64,000 nt of DNA from Miltoncostaea marina. GTDB taxonomy: Bacteria > Actinomycetota > Thermoleophilia > Miltoncostaeales > Miltoncostaeaceae. The stretch spans positions 2,698,501 to 2,762,500 of the forward strand of contig NZ_CP064655.1 in assembly GCF_018141525.1 (NCBI RefSeq), in the 5' to 3' direction. Numbering within the stretch: position 1 is the first letter of the stretch; every line of letters begins with the position of its first letter. Below are positions 37,759 to 49,802 of the stretch, in pieces. A program made the position numbers and the translations under genes. The notes beneath the pieces were generated by a model. That model did no database searches, was not told where the DNA came from, and was given only the letters and a program-made list of their open reading frames with translations.

Positions 37759-38634
37759 ATGCACCACGAGGCAGCCGACACACCGCGAGCGACCCCGGCG
37801 ACCACGTCGCCGGCGACGGCGCCCGCGCCCGTCGCGGACGCGGCCGGCGCGGACGTGGCGCGCTGGGACCGGCGCCTCGCCATGGCCGTGCGGCGGCCCT
37901 TCGCCAAGCGCCCGTGGACGTTCGAGGTGGCGTTGTTCGCGCTCGCGCTGCTCGTCTACCAGGGCTCGCGCGCGCTCGTCATCGGCGAGCCCTCGACGGC
38001 GTTCGAGAACGCGGCCGGGATCATCGACTGGGAGAAGAGCCAGGGGCTCTTCGTCGAGACCAGCATCCAGGAGTGGATCCTCAACCACATCCAGCTGGCC
38101 GAGTTCCTGAACTACTTCTACATGTACGCGCACTGGACGGTGACGCCCCTCTTCTTCATCGTCCTCTACAAGAAGCGGGCGCGGGTCTACCCGTACGTGC
38201 GCAACGCCTTCCTGGCGGCGAACGGGATCGCGCTGATCGTGTTCATGCTCTACCCGGTGGCGCCGCCGCGGCTTGCGGGCGCCCGGGAGGGCTTCGTGGA
38301 CACGCTCCACAACATCAGCGACATCGACCTGCAGGGCGGGGTCTTCTCCGGCTGGTTCAACCCGCACGCGGCCGTGCCGTCCATGCACTTCGGCTACGCG
38401 CTGCTGATCGGCATCGTCGGCACCGTGCTGCTGCGCTCGCTGCCGCTGCGGCTGCTGGCGCTGGCCTACCCGGTGGCCGTCTTCCTGACCATCACCGGGA
38501 CGGCCAACCACTACGTCATCGACGCGCTCGCCGGCGGCCTCGTCGTGGCGATCGGGTTCGTCGCCACGTGGGCCTGGATGAGCGTCCGCGGCACGCTGCC
38601 CGTCGCCGCGCCGGTCGCCACCCGGCGCGGCTGA
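37759..38634 (+). CDS. PAP2-family membrane phosphatase/phosphotransferase (Aur1/IPC-synthase-like)
   Basis: 291 residues. A Pro/Ala-rich cytoplasmic N-terminus (1-45) precedes about six membrane helices. The PAP2 catalytic motifs in the Aur1-like arrangement are NPHAAVPSMHFGYALLIG, with the SMH histidine, and LTITGTANHYVIDALAGGLV, with the H..D pair. Aur1-type members move phosphoinositol or phosphate between lipids. A role in inositol lipids would match the PIP-synthase and PimA-like genes 9 kb upstream (inference). It stands alone; a small 7-bp hairpin (38641-38660) follows. Confidence 0.88.
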   Translation: MHHEAADTPRATPATTSPATAPAPVADAAGADVARWDRRLAMAVRRPFAKRPWTFEVALFALALLVYQGSRALVIGEPSTAFENAAGIIDWEKSQGLFVETSIQEWILNHIQLAEFLNYFYMYAHWTVTPLFFIVLYKKRARVYPYVRNAFLAANGIALIVFMLYPVAPPRLAGAREGFVDTLHNISDIDLQGGVFSGWFNPHAAVPSMHFGYALLIGIVGTVLLRSLPLRLLALAYPVAVFLTITGTANHYVIDALAGGLVVAIGFVATWAWMSVRGTLPVAAPVATRRG

Positions 38635-38640
38635 GCCCGC

Positions 38641-38660
38641 CGCCGCGGGGCCTCGCGGCG
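38641..38660 (+). terminator. Weak hairpin after the PAP2 gene
   Basis: CGCCGCG (38641-38647) pairs with CGCGGCG (38654-38660) around a 6-nt loop, seven bases past the stop. It is short, with no T-tract. Confidence 0.35.
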
Positions 38661-38697
38661 CCCCCCGGGTTCCGTCCGCACCGAGCGGTTAGGTTGC

Positions 38698-38726
38698 TTG
38701 ACAATGGGCGGCCGGATGTCGATAAC
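38698..38726 (+). promoter_or_regulatory. Promoter for the small HTH protein / carboxypeptidase pair
   Basis: TTGACA (38698-38703), a 17-bp spacer and GATAAC (38721-38726) make a good sigma-70-type promoter. The start would be near 38733, leaving a leader of about 120 nt before the small gene at 38855. Confidence 0.6.
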
Positions 38727-38854
38727 CCCTGGTACATGCACGCGCGAACCCTCAGCCTCCGGGCCTAGCGAGCGAGTTCGCCGTGACCCGTCCCCAGCCG
38801 ATGTGCGAATGGCTGCGCGGGACGGGTCGAGACACCATCGAGGAGGACTTCCTG

Positions 38855-39051
38855 ATGGCCAACCACCTGACCCCGGACGAGCTGTCCGAGGCGCTCGGCC
38901 TCGCGCGCAAGCAGGTCGTGCGCCTCTGCGTCGAGACGTCCGTGCCGATCTACAACGGGCGCATCGACAAGACGCTCTTCGTGCGGTCCGTGACCGCAGC
39001 GGGGCATCGCCTGCCCCCGGAGCAGGCGCAGGTGCTGCTGGAGGCGAGCGC

Positions 39052-39055
<4 letters not shown>
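38855..39055 (+). CDS. Small helix-turn-helix protein (excisionase/MerR-like)
   Basis: 66 residues from ATG at 38855, with GAGGAGG 8 nt upstream. LTPDELSEALGLARKQVVRL with CVETSVPIYNGRIDKTLFVR fits a small winged helix-turn-helix of the excisionase/MerR N-terminal type, where the second half normally reads 'GVPvyrGRIdk..f'. There is no effector domain. It probably regulates transcription or acts as a DNA-architectural factor. Its stop (TAG, 39053-39055) overlaps the apparent start of the DD-carboxypeptidase frame, so translation of the two is probably linked. No phage or transposon genes are near. Confidence 0.72.
39040..39044 (+). promoter_or_regulatory. Shine-Dalgarno GGAGG before the carboxypeptidase frame
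   Basis: GGAGG is 7 nt before the in-frame triplet CTA (39052-39054), which would be the first codon of a normal signal peptide. No ATG, GTG or TTG lies in this frame between about 38850 and 39150. Confidence 0.4.
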
Positions 39056-42431
<3,376 letters not shown>

Positions 42432-43085
42432 CTACCGGATGCCGTCCATGCAGGCGCGCAGCAGGGCGGCCGGCGAGTCGACGATGGCGTCGGGCCGCTC
42501 GGCGGCGAGCTGGTCGCGCGTGAAGAAGCCCCAGGTCACCCCGATGGTCGTCACCCCGGCGGCGCGCCCGGCCTGCAGGTCGAACGGCGCGTCGCCCACG
42601 TAGCAGGCCCCCTCGGGGCCGGCGCCCAGGCGGCGCAGCGCCTCGAGCACCGGCTCGGGACGCGGCTTGTGGATCGGGGTGTCGTCGGCGGTGATCACCA
42701 CGTCGAACAGCTCGGCCACCTCGGGCAGCACGCCCCAGGCGAGCTCGACCGCGTCGTGGCTCTTGGAGGTCACGATGCCGAGCCGCCGGCCGGCCCCGCG
42801 CAGCTCGTGCAGCGCCTCCTGCACCCCGTCGTAGGCCAGCAGCAGGTCGGCCGTGTTGGCGTGGTTCCACTCCCGGTAGACCCGGTAGAGCTCGTCGGAG
42901 TGGTCGGGCGAGAAGGCCGTCATCTGCTCCAGCAGCGGCCGCCCCACGTTGGCCACCAGGCGCTCGTCGGGCCACTCCTGCCCGAGCACCGTGCGCACGG
43001 CGTGGCGGTGCGACTCGCGGATGAGGGCGACCGAGTCGACGACGGTGCCGTCGAGGTCGAGCAGCACCGGCTCGTACCCGCTCAC
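42432..43085 (-). CDS. HAD-superfamily phosphatase (Gph/PpaX-like)
   Basis: 217 residues from GTG at 43085, overlapping the surE stop (GTGA). HAD motif I is LLDLDGTVVDSV, motif II is LGIVTSKS, motif III is HKPRPEPVLEALRRLG and motif IV is CYVGDAPFDLQAGRAAG. The cap domain is of the alpha-helical C1 type, as in phosphoglycolate phosphatase and pyrophosphatase PpaX. The substrate is probably a small phosphorylated metabolite. It sits next to surE, another phosphatase, in a coupled set. Confidence 0.93.
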   Translation of the reverse strand: MSGYEPVLLDLDGTVVDSVALIRESHRHAVRTVLGQEWPDERLVANVGRPLLEQMTAFSPDHSDELYRVYREWNHANTADLLLAYDGVQEALHELRGAGRRLGIVTSKSHDAVELAWGVLPEVAELFDVVITADDTPIHKPRPEPVLEALRRLGAGPEGACYVGDAPFDLQAGRAAGVTTIGVTWGFFTRDQLAAERPDAIVDSPAALLRACMDGIR

Positions 43086-43897
43086 GCGTCGTCCAGCACG
43101 GGGTCGAGGAGGTCGGCGAGCGACATGCGCTCGAGCACGTCCATGTTCGCCATGTCGGTGAGGTCGAAGTGCATCGGGGTCACGGAGATGTGGCCGGACT
43201 CGATGGCGGCGAAGTCGGTGCCCTCCTCGCGCCGGTACGACGCGCCGCCGCCGTAGATCGTGAAGCGCCGTCGCGCGCCCTCGGTGGCCTCGAGCGTGAG
43301 CTCGTCGTTGTAGATGCGTCGCCCCAGGCGGGTGACGAGGGCGCCGCGCACCTCCTCGGGCGGCAGCCCGGGGGCGTTGACGTTGAGGATCACCCCGCGG
43401 GGGAAGTCGTCCTCCAGCACCCGCGGCACCAGCCGCGCCGCGAACGAGGCGCCCGCCCGGAAGTCGTAGGAGGAGCCGTCCCACTGGTCGGCCCGGGCGT
43501 CGGTCGCGTGCGCCGAGACGGCGATCGCCGGCCAGCCGAGCAGGACGCCCTCCAGCGCGGCCGCCACGGTGCCGGAGTAGGTGACGTCGTCCCCCAGGTT
43601 GAGCCCCAGGTTGACGCCGCTCACGATGACGTCGGGGCGCTCGTCCAGCAGCCCGAGCACGGCGAAGCGCACGCAGTCGACCGGCGTGCCGTCGGTGGCG
43701 AGCGCCGGCGAGCCGTCGGCGAGCGTCACCTCCTCCACGTGGAGGGGGTTGTGGATGGTGATGCCGCGGCCGATGGCGCTGCGGTTGGAGTCGGGGGCGA
43801 TGACGCTGACCCTGCCGAACGGCTCGAGCGCCTGCTTCAGCGCGAGCAGCCCGGGCGAGCCGACGCCGTCGTCGTTCGTCACGAGGATGTTGGTCAC
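43082..43897 (-). CDS. surE: 5'/3'-nucleotidase SurE
   Basis: 271 residues from GTG at 43897 (VTNILVTNDDGVGSPGLLAL). The metal-binding motif is TNDDG, followed by IAPDSNRSAIGRG, the TDGTPVDCVRFAV segment and VSGVNLGLNLGDDVTYSGTV. SurE hydrolyses nucleoside monophosphates under stress conditions in many bacteria. Here it is coupled to truA upstream (GTGA overlap) and to the HAD phosphatase downstream. Confidence 0.97.
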   Translation of the reverse strand: MTNILVTNDDGVGSPGLLALKQALEPFGRVSVIAPDSNRSAIGRGITIHNPLHVEEVTLADGSPALATDGTPVDCVRFAVLGLLDERPDVIVSGVNLGLNLGDDVTYSGTVAAALEGVLLGWPAIAVSAHATDARADQWDGSSYDFRAGASFAARLVPRVLEDDFPRGVILNVNAPGLPPEEVRGALVTRLGRRIYNDELTLEATEGARRRFTIYGGGASYRREEGTDFAAIESGHISVTPMHFDLTDMANMDVLERMSLADLLDPVLDDA

Positions 43898-44685
43898 GTA
43901 CCGGGGAGGGTAGCCGCTGGCCCCGCCGCCCGGCCGTCGTCGTCGGGGTAGCGCACCCCGACCAGCGTCAGCGGGTGCGCCGGCGCGGTGCGCCCCGCGG
44001 CCCCCCGCGGGGCGCCCTCCAGCAGCGCCGCCAGCCGGTCGGCCGGCCACGCGCCCCGTCCCACCAGCAGCATGGTGCCGACCAGCACGCGCACCATGTG
44101 GCGCAGGAAGGCGTCGGCCTCGACGGTCATCACCAGCTCGTCGCCGCGGCGCTCCCATGAGCACGCGGTGACGGTGCGGTGGAAGAAGACGTGCTCCGTG
44201 CGGGTGGGTGTGAACGCCCGGAAGTCGTGCCGGCCCACCACGAGCGCGGCCGCCGCGTCGAGCGCATCCGTATCGAGCGGGGCCGGGTGGTGCAGCACGA
44301 GCGCGCGCCGCAGGGGCGAAGGCGGCCCGGTGAGCACCCGGTACTCGTAGCGACGGGCGACCGCGTCGCGACGCGCGTCGAAGCCCGCCGGCGCCTCGCG
44401 CACGTCGCGCGCCGCCACGTCGGGCGGCAGCAGGCCGGCCAGGCCGCGCAGGATGCGGGCCGGGGGCAGGCCGCTGGAGGTTGCGAGGCTCGCCACCTGG
44501 CCGCGGGCGTGCACTCCCGCGTCGGTGCGGCCGGCCACGACGAGGCCGACCGGCTCGCGCAGCAGCACGCCGAGCGCGTCGCGCACGACGCCCTCGACCG
44601 TGCGCAGCCCCGGCTGGGCGGCCCAGCCGGCGAAGCCGGCCCCGTCGTACTCCAGCTCCAGCCGGAGCACGCGGGGCGCGGGCAC
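43894..44685 (-). CDS. truA: tRNA pseudouridine(38-40) synthase TruA
   Basis: 263 residues from GTG at 44685, whose first base is the last of the rplQ stop (TAGTG); GTG at 44670 is an alternative that starts at LRLELEYDGAGFAGW. The catalytic Asp is in VVAGRTDAGVHARGQVA. FDARRDAVARRYEYRV and VEADAFLRHMVRVLVGTMLL are family motifs. It modifies the tRNA anticodon arm. The position right after rplQ is common in Gram-positive lineages. Confidence 0.97.
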   Translation of the reverse strand: MPAPRVLRLELEYDGAGFAGWAAQPGLRTVEGVVRDALGVLLREPVGLVVAGRTDAGVHARGQVASLATSSGLPPARILRGLAGLLPPDVAARDVREAPAGFDARRDAVARRYEYRVLTGPPSPLRRALVLHHPAPLDTDALDAAAALVVGRHDFRAFTPTRTEHVFFHRTVTACSWERRGDELVMTVEADAFLRHMVRVLVGTMLLVGRGAWPADRLAALLEGAPRGAAGRTAPAHPLTLVGVRYPDDDGRAAGPAATLPGT

Positions 44686-45062
44686 TACCGGGCGGCCGGG
44701 ACCTCGATGTCCTGGGTCAGCTCGAGCAGCACCATCGGCGCCGCGTCGCCCTGGCGCGGGCCGAGCTTGAGGGTGCGTGTGTAGCCGCCCTGGACGTCGC
44801 TGAACGCGGGGCCGATCACGTCGAACAGCCGGTACGTGACCTCCTTGTTGCGCAGCAGCGCGATCGCCTGGCGCCGGGCGTGCAGGGTGTCCTGCTTGGC
44901 GAGGGTGATCGCCTTCTCGGCGATGCCCCGGGCGAGCCGGGCCTTGGGGGCGGTCGTCTGGATGCGCCCGTGCGTCAGCAGGGCCGTGGCGAGGTTGGCC
45001 GCCATGGCCGAGCGGTGCGCCGAGGAGCGGTTGAGCTTGGGTCCCTGGTTGCGGTGACGCAC
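44685..45062 (-). CDS. rplQ: 50S ribosomal protein bL17
   Basis: 125 residues from GTG at 45062 (xRHRNQGPKLNRSSAHRSAM). ANLATALLTHGRIQTTAPKA is the family core. The C-terminus LLELTQDIEVPAAR is slightly extended compared with short forms. It lies around the exit tunnel. It is 33 bp downstream of rpoA, its universal partner, and coupled to truA. Confidence 0.97.
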   Translation of the reverse strand: MRHRNQGPKLNRSSAHRSAMAANLATALLTHGRIQTTAPKARLARGIAEKAITLAKQDTLHARRQAIALLRNKEVTYRLFDVIGPAFSDVQGGYTRTLKLGPRQGDAAPMVLLELTQDIEVPAAR

Positions 45063-45095
45063 GGTCGTTCTCCTGGTCTGGCCGTGGAGGTGGGG

Positions 45096-46037
45096 CTAGG
45101 CCTCGTCGCTGCGCAGCTCGAGGCCGTGCGCGGCGAGGTTCTCCTTGACCTCTTCGATGCTCTTCTTGCCGAAGTTGGGGATGGCCGACAGCTCGGCCTC
45201 GGTCTTGGAGATGAGGTCGCCGATCGTCTCGACGCCCACGCGCTTGAGGCAGTTGTACGAGCGCACCCCGAGCTCGAGCTCCTCGATCATGATGTCGTGC
45301 ATGCCGCCGCCGGCGGGCGGCTCCTCCGCGGCCGGCTCGCCGAGCAGGCGGGTGCTCTCCGGGTCGGCGAAGATCGCCAGACGGCCGATGAGGGTCTCCG
45401 CGGCCTCGGCGATCGCCGCGCGCGGGTCGACGCTGCCGTTCGTCTGGATCTCGAGCGTCAGCTTGTCGTAGTCGGTGCGCTGGCCGACGCGGGCGGGGCT
45501 GACCTCGTAGCGCACCCGCAGGATCGGCGAGAAGTTGGCGTCGACCGGGATGACCCCGATCGTCGACCCCGGGCCCTTGTTCTGCTCGGCCGGCACGTAG
45601 CCGCGGCCGCGGCTGATCATGAGGATCATGTCGAGCCGGGCGCCGGCCTCGAGGTTGCCGATCTCGAGGTCCGGGTTGAGGATCTCGAGGTCGGCCGGGG
45701 CGGCGATGTCGCCGGCCGTCACGGCGCCGGGGCCGGTCTTGGAGAGCTCCACCTCGATCTCGCCGGCCTCGCCGTGCAGGCGGCAGACGAGCTCGCGCAG
45801 GTTGAGGATGACGTCGGTGACGTCCTCGCGCAGCCCCGGGATCGTGGTGAACTCGTGCTGCACGCCCTCGATGCGCACCGAGGTGACGGCGGCGCCCTCG
45901 AGGGACGAGAGGAGCACCCGGCGCAGGCTGTTGCCGAAGGTGTGGCCGAAGCCGCGGTCGAGCGGCTCGACCTCGAAGCGGCCGAGCGTCTCGCTGACGG
46001 GCTCGTAGGTCATGCGGGGCGACTGGATGTCGAGCAC
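45096..46037 (-). CDS. rpoA: RNA polymerase alpha subunit
   Basis: 313 residues from GTG at 46037 (xLDIQSPRMTYEPVSETLGR). The dimerisation and assembly N-terminal domain has FGHTFGNSLRRVLLSSLEG. The C-terminal domain has ELELGVRSYNCLKRVGVETI and FGKKSIEEVKENL, which contact UP elements and activators. AAGGAG is four to five bases before the GTG. Upstream in-frame starts lack homology. It follows rpsD after 118 bp, a gap large enough for an internal promoter. Confidence 0.97.
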   Translation of the reverse strand: MLDIQSPRMTYEPVSETLGRFEVEPLDRGFGHTFGNSLRRVLLSSLEGAAVTSVRIEGVQHEFTTIPGLREDVTDVILNLRELVCRLHGEAGEIEVELSKTGPGAVTAGDIAAPADLEILNPDLEIGNLEAGARLDMILMISRGRGYVPAEQNKGPGSTIGVIPVDANFSPILRVRYEVSPARVGQRTDYDKLTLEIQTNGSVDPRAAIAEAAETLIGRLAIFADPESTRLLGEPAAEEPPAGGGMHDIMIEELELGVRSYNCLKRVGVETIGDLISKTEAELSAIPNFGKKSIEEVKENLAAHGLELRSDEA

Positions 46038-46155
46038 GTGACTCCTTGTTCTCCGGCGTGCCCGCCGGATCGTGGTGACGCGGTCCTCGGCCGGCGCATC
46101 GGCGACGCGTCCGCGCGTCACGGACACGTGCCATCGCTGCCGGCCGGGGCCGTTG

Positions 46156-46758
46156 CTACTTCGAGTAGTACTCCACGATCAGCTGCTCGCTGACCGGGGT
46201 GTCGATCTCCGAGCGGTCGGGCGCCTTCAGCACCTTGCCGTTGAGCGCGTCGAAGTCGGCCTGCAGCCAGGGCGCGACCGAGGCCACGAGCTCCGTCGCG
46301 GCGCGGATCACGGGCTCGGCGCTCGAGCCCTCCTTGACCGTGATGATGTCGTCGGCCTTCACCTGGTAGCTCGGGATGTCGACCTTCTTGCCGTTGACCC
46401 GGAAGTGGCCGTGGTTCACGAGCTGGCGCGCCTGGCGCCGGGTGGCGGCGAGGCCGAGGCGGTACACGACGTTGTCGAGCCGCATCTCCAGCATGCGGAG
46501 GAGGTTCTCGCCGGTGATGCCCTCCTGCCGGTTGGCCTTCTCGTAGTAGCGGCGGAACTGCTTCTCGAGCAGGCCGTAGAAGCGGCGCGTCTTCTGCTTC
46601 TCGCGCAGCTGGATGAGGTACTCGCTCTGGCGGATGCGGCCGCGGCCGTGCTCGCCGGGCGGGTACGGCCGGCGGTCGAGGTACTTCTGCGCCTTGTCGG
46701 TGAGCGCGAAGCCCTCACGCCGGGACTGCTTGATGGCGGGGCCGGTGTAGCGCGCCAC
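46156..46758 (-). CDS. rpsD: 30S ribosomal protein uS4
   Basis: 200 residues from GTG at 46758. The N-terminus (ARYTGPAIKQSRREGFALTD) lacks the Cys cluster of zinc-binding S4, so this is the C-minus form. The S4 RNA-binding domain has RLDNVVYRLGLAATRRQARQ and LVNHGHFRVNGKKVDIPSY. It nucleates 30S assembly and is a known translational regulator of the alpha operon in enterobacteria. It starts 4 bp after the rpsK stop. Confidence 0.97.
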   Translation of the reverse strand: MARYTGPAIKQSRREGFALTDKAQKYLDRRPYPPGEHGRGRIRQSEYLIQLREKQKTRRFYGLLEKQFRRYYEKANRQEGITGENLLRMLEMRLDNVVYRLGLAATRRQARQLVNHGHFRVNGKKVDIPSYQVKADDIITVKEGSSAEPVIRAATELVASVAPWLQADFDALNGKVLKAPDRSEIDTPVSEQLIVEYYSK

Positions 46759-46761
46759 GGG

Positions 46762-47160
46762 CTAGACCCGCCGCCGCTTGCGGGGGCGGCAGCCGTTGTG
46801 GGGGACCGGCGACACGTCGGTGACCGAGGCGACCTCGATGCCGGCGGCCTGGAGCGAGCGGATGGCCGTCTCGCGGCCCGAGCCCGGACCCTTGACGTAG
46901 ACGTCGACCTTCTGGAGGCCGTGCTCCATGCCCTTGCGGGCGGCCGAGTCGGCCGTCACCTGGGCGGCGAAGGGCGTGCTCTTGCGCGAGCCCTTGAAGC
47001 CCGCGGAGCCCGCGGTCTCCCACGCGATCACGTTCCCCTGCTTGTCGGTCAGGGTGACGATCGTGTTGTTGAACGACGTCTTGATGTGGGCGTTGCCCAC
47101 GGGGATGTTCTTCCGCGTGCGCCGGCGGGTCCGGCCGCGGGTCACCTTCTGGCGTGCCAA
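46762..47160 (-). CDS. rpsK: 30S ribosomal protein uS11
   Basis: 132 residues from TTG at 47160 ([20 protein letters not shown]). The core includes [20 protein letters not shown] and the C-terminal [19 protein letters not shown] start on a highly expressed ribosomal gene is unusual but there is no better codon nearby. It lies on the 30S platform beside uS7 and uS21. Confidence 0.96.
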   Translation of the reverse strand: MARQKVTRGRTRRRTRKNIPVGNAHIKTSFNNTIVTLTDKQGNVIAWETAGSAGFKGSRKSTPFAAQVTADSAARKGMEHGLQKVDVYVKGPGSGRETAIRSLQAAGIEVASVTDVSPVPHNGCRPRKRRRV

Positions 47161-47194
47161 CGCGCTCCTCGGTCCTGTTCGGGGGTGTCCGGCC

Positions 47195-47566
47195 TCAGCC
47201 CTTGCGCTGCTTGCCCACGGTGCGCTTGGGGCCCTTGCGCGTCCGCGCGTTGGTCTTCGTGCGCTGACCGCGCACCGGCAGGCCGCGCCGGTGGCGCAGG
47301 CCGCGGTAGCAGCCGATCTCCATGAGCCGCTTCATGTCGTTCGAGCGCTCGCGCCGGAGGTCGCCCTCGACGATGAGCGTCTTCTCGATGACGTCGCGGA
47401 GGCGCCCGATCTCCTCCTCGGTGAGGTCCCGCACGTAGGTGTCGCGGTCGATGCCGGTCTGCTCCAGCACCGTGTTGGCCGTGGAACGGCCGATGCCGTA
47501 CACGTAGGTGAGGCCGATCTCGATCCGCTTCTCGCGGGGGATGTTGACGCCGGCGATGCGCGCCAT
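47195..47566 (-). CDS. rpsM: 30S ribosomal protein uS13
   Basis: 123 residues. [20 protein letters not shown] and [19 protein letters not shown] form the N-terminal domain; the basic tail has [20 protein letters not shown]. It contacts the P-site tRNA and bridges to the 50S. ATG at 47566 overlaps the rpmJ stop by one base (TGATG). Confidence 0.97.
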   Translation of the reverse strand: MARIAGVNIPREKRIEIGLTYVYGIGRSTANTVLEQTGIDRDTYVRDLTEEEIGRLRDVIEKTLIVEGDLRRERSNDMKRLMEIGCYRGLRHRRGLPVRGQRTKTNARTRKGPKRTVGKQRKG

Positions 47567-47679
47567 CAGCCCTGCACCTGCTTGTGGCGGGCGTTCTGGC
47601 AGATGACGAGGAGCTTGCCGTGTCGCTTGATGACGCGGCACTTCTCGCAGATCGGCTTCACAGAGGCGCGGACCTTCAC
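47566..47679 (-). CDS. rpmJ: 50S ribosomal protein bL36
   Basis: 37 residues from GTG at 47679: [20 protein letters not shown] followed by [17 protein letters not shown]. The zinc ligands C-x2-C, C and H are all present, so this is the zinc-binding form. It is coupled to rpsM by TGATG. In most actinobacteria infA would lie just upstream; here the upstream side is an unassigned 677-bp stretch. Confidence 0.96.
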   Translation of the reverse strand: MKVRASVKPICEKCRVIKRHGKLLVICQNARHKQVQG

Positions 47680-48356
47680 TCTTCATCCCCTGACTCGGGC
47701 GCGGGCGTGCACGCGGGTCAGCCCCGCGAGCGACCGCGGATGTTAGCACCGCGACGCCCTCAGCGCAGGATGCGGAGGCCCCGCGTCGCGCGCGGCGTCC
47801 GGCGGACGCTCCGCACGACCGCGGCCGGAACGCTGGACCGGGACGCGACGGTGGCGCCGCGCGGCCGGCGAGCCGTCGCCGGTGAGGCGGCCGGGCCGAT
47901 GCCGAGCGCCGACACGGTGGGCCGACCCGGGTCGCGACGGTGGCGCCGCCGGCGAAGCGGGGCGGCGCGGCAGGCCGCTGGCGTCGGTCGCCGGGCACGG
48001 CACGCCCACGAGGGCGTCGATTCGCCGCGCTGCCCGCTCCCGGCGCCATCGTCTGCGCCGGTCCGCCGTTGCCGCCGGGGGCACCGAGACGGGGATCGGC
48101 CGCGATGCGCGGACCCGGGCGGCGCGCGTCGCCGGGCAGCACCACGTTGGCCGGGGCGGCGGCGGACACGGCGCCGGGCCCGCCCCGCTCGAGCGCCTCC
48201 TCGCCGGCGCCGGCCGCGTTGTGCTCGACGACGACCCGCAGCGCGCCGCGCGCCGACCCGGCGCCGGCCGGCAGCCCGAGGGCGACGGTCGCCCGCGACG
48301 TGGCGACCCTCGATGCCGCCGGTCGCCCGAATCGCCACGCGGGCGGCCCCCACCGG
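47680..48356 (-). other. 677-bp stretch between rpmJ and map, no confident gene; infA absent
   Basis: No frame on either strand shows initiation-factor-1 motifs. One minus-strand frame (about 48330-48000) has protein-like composition ([20 protein letters not shown], then [19 protein letters not shown]). A second frame near 47770-47880 ends [35 protein letters not shown] occurs twice (near 47850 and 47940). These may be remnants of a secreted-protein gene broken by frameshifts. A promoter for the downstream alpha-operon genes may also lie here. I see no tRNA or terminator hairpin of note. Confidence 0.4.
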
Positions 48357-49130
48357 TCAGGCCAGCGTCAGGATCCTGGGCCCGTCCGCCGTGACCGCGA
48401 CCGTGTGCTCCCAGTGCGCGGAGAGGCTGCCGTCGCGCGTGGTGATCGTCCACCCGTCCGGCATCAGCTCCACCTCGTGGCGGCCGACGTTGACCATCGG
48501 CTCGATCGCCAGCACGAGCCCCTCGACCAGCTCCGGGCCGGTGCCCGGCCGGCCGAGGTTCGGCACCTGCGGCTCCTCGTGCATCGAGCGGCCCACCCCG
48601 TGGCCCACGAGGCTCTGCACCACCGAGAAGCCCGCGGCCTCGACCTCCGTCTGCACCGCGTGGCCGATGTCGCCCACGTGGTTGCCGAGGCGGCAGGCCT
48701 CGATGGCCCGGTCGAGCGCGATGCGCGTGCGCTCCACCAGGCGCTCGGCGATCGGCGAGACCGTGCCGACGCCGTAGGTGCGCGCCGAGTCGGACACCCA
48801 GCCGTCCAGCACGACGCCGCAGTCGATCGCGAGCACGTCGCCGTCGCGCAGGGCGCGGTCGCCGGGGATGCCGTGCACCACCTCGTCGTTGACCGAGGCG
48901 CAGATCGACGCCGGGAACGGCGTCGGGCCCGGGTAGCCCTTGAAGGCCGGGACGCCACCGCGCGAGCGGATCAGCTCCTCGGCGACCTCGTCGAGGCGGC
49001 GCGTGGTGACGCCCACGCCGAGCTCCGTGGCGAGGGCGTCGTGGCACTCGGCCAGCACGGCGCCCGAGGCGGCCATCGCGTCGAGCTCGCCCGGTGTCTT
49101 GGGGATCGGGCCCCTGCGCCCGGGCGGCAC
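48357..49130 (-). CDS. map: Methionine aminopeptidase
   Basis: 257 residues from GTG at 49130 ([20 protein letters not shown]). All five metal ligands are visible: the two Asp in [20 protein letters not shown], His in [16 protein letters not shown], and Glu in LAIEPMVN and HWEHTVAVT. It removes the initiator Met from nascent chains. It follows adk by 10 bp, in the typical secY-adk-map order. Confidence 0.96.
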   Translation of the reverse strand: MPPGRRGPIPKTPGELDAMAASGAVLAECHDALATELGVGVTTRRLDEVAEELIRSRGGVPAFKGYPGPTPFPASICASVNDEVVHGIPGDRALRDGDVLAIDCGVVLDGWVSDSARTYGVGTVSPIAERLVERTRIALDRAIEACRLGNHVGDIGHAVQTEVEAAGFSVVQSLVGHGVGRSMHEEPQVPNLGRPGTGPELVEGLVLAIEPMVNVGRHEVELMPDGWTITTRDGSLSAHWEHTVAVTADGPRILTLA

Positions 49131-49140
49131 GGCGGCGCGC

Positions 49141-49794
49141 CTAGCCGGCCGGCGACGCCGGGATGTGCGCGACGATCCCGTCATGGACCTCGTCGGGGGT
49201 CCGCTCGCCGTCGACCTCACGCAGCAGGCCGCGGGCGCGGTAGTAGTCGATGAGCGGGGCCGTCTGCTCCTCGTAGACGGCGAGCCGGTTGCTCACGGTC
49301 TCGGGGCGGTCGTCCTCGCGCTGATAGAGGTCGCACGGCTCCGTCCCGTCGCCCGACGGGCACGGCTCGCCGCCGTACGGCGAGAAGACCTCGTGGAACG
49401 AGCGGCCGCAGCGGCGGCAGATCCAGCGCCCGGCGAGGCGGCGCACCAGCTCCTCCCGCGAGACGGCGATCGACACGACCGCGTCGAGCGGCATCCCCAG
49501 CTCGGCCAGCATGCCGTCGAGCGCGTCGGCCTGCGGCACCGAGCGCGGGAAGCCGTCCAGCAGGAAGCTGGCGGAGCCCCCGGCCGAGAGCCGCTCGCGG
49601 ATCATCCCGACCACCACCGCGTCGGGCACCAGCTCGCCGGCGTCCATGAACCGCTTGGCCTCCCGCCCGAGGTCCGTGCCGGCGGCCACCGCCGCGCGCA
49701 GCAGGTCGCCCGTGGCGAGGTGCACGAGGTCGAACTCGGCGCGCAGGCGCTCGGCCTGCGTGCCCTTCCCGGCCCCCGGGGGACCGAGGAGCAC
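49141..49794 (-). CDS. adk: Adenylate kinase
   Basis: 217 residues from GTG at 49794. The P-loop is GPPGAGKGTQAERL, the lid carries a four-Cys zinc finger (CRRC, then C..C in EPCPSGDGTEPC), and FLLDGFPRSVPQAD is the AMP-binding motif. It balances ATP, ADP and AMP. The GTG start removes the first residues of strand 1 (normally M-R-L-V-L-L-G). In-frame ATA at 49806 gives xARLVLLGPPGAG and has AAGGG 8 nt upstream, so the true start may be the near-cognate ATA. The frame overlaps or abuts the secY stop at 49803. Confidence 0.95.
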   Translation of the reverse strand: MLLGPPGAGKGTQAERLRAEFDLVHLATGDLLRAAVAAGTDLGREAKRFMDAGELVPDAVVVGMIRERLSAGGSASFLLDGFPRSVPQADALDGMLAELGMPLDAVVSIAVSREELVRRLAGRWICRRCGRSFHEVFSPYGGEPCPSGDGTEPCDLYQREDDRPETVSNRLAVYEEQTAPLIDYYRARGLLREVDGERTPDEVHDGIVAHIPASPAG

Positions 49795-49802
49795 CAGCCG
49801 GG

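Noticed and set aside
47680-48356. A possible infA gene
   Set aside because: No frame shows the IF-1 S1-type OB-fold motifs on reading both strands.
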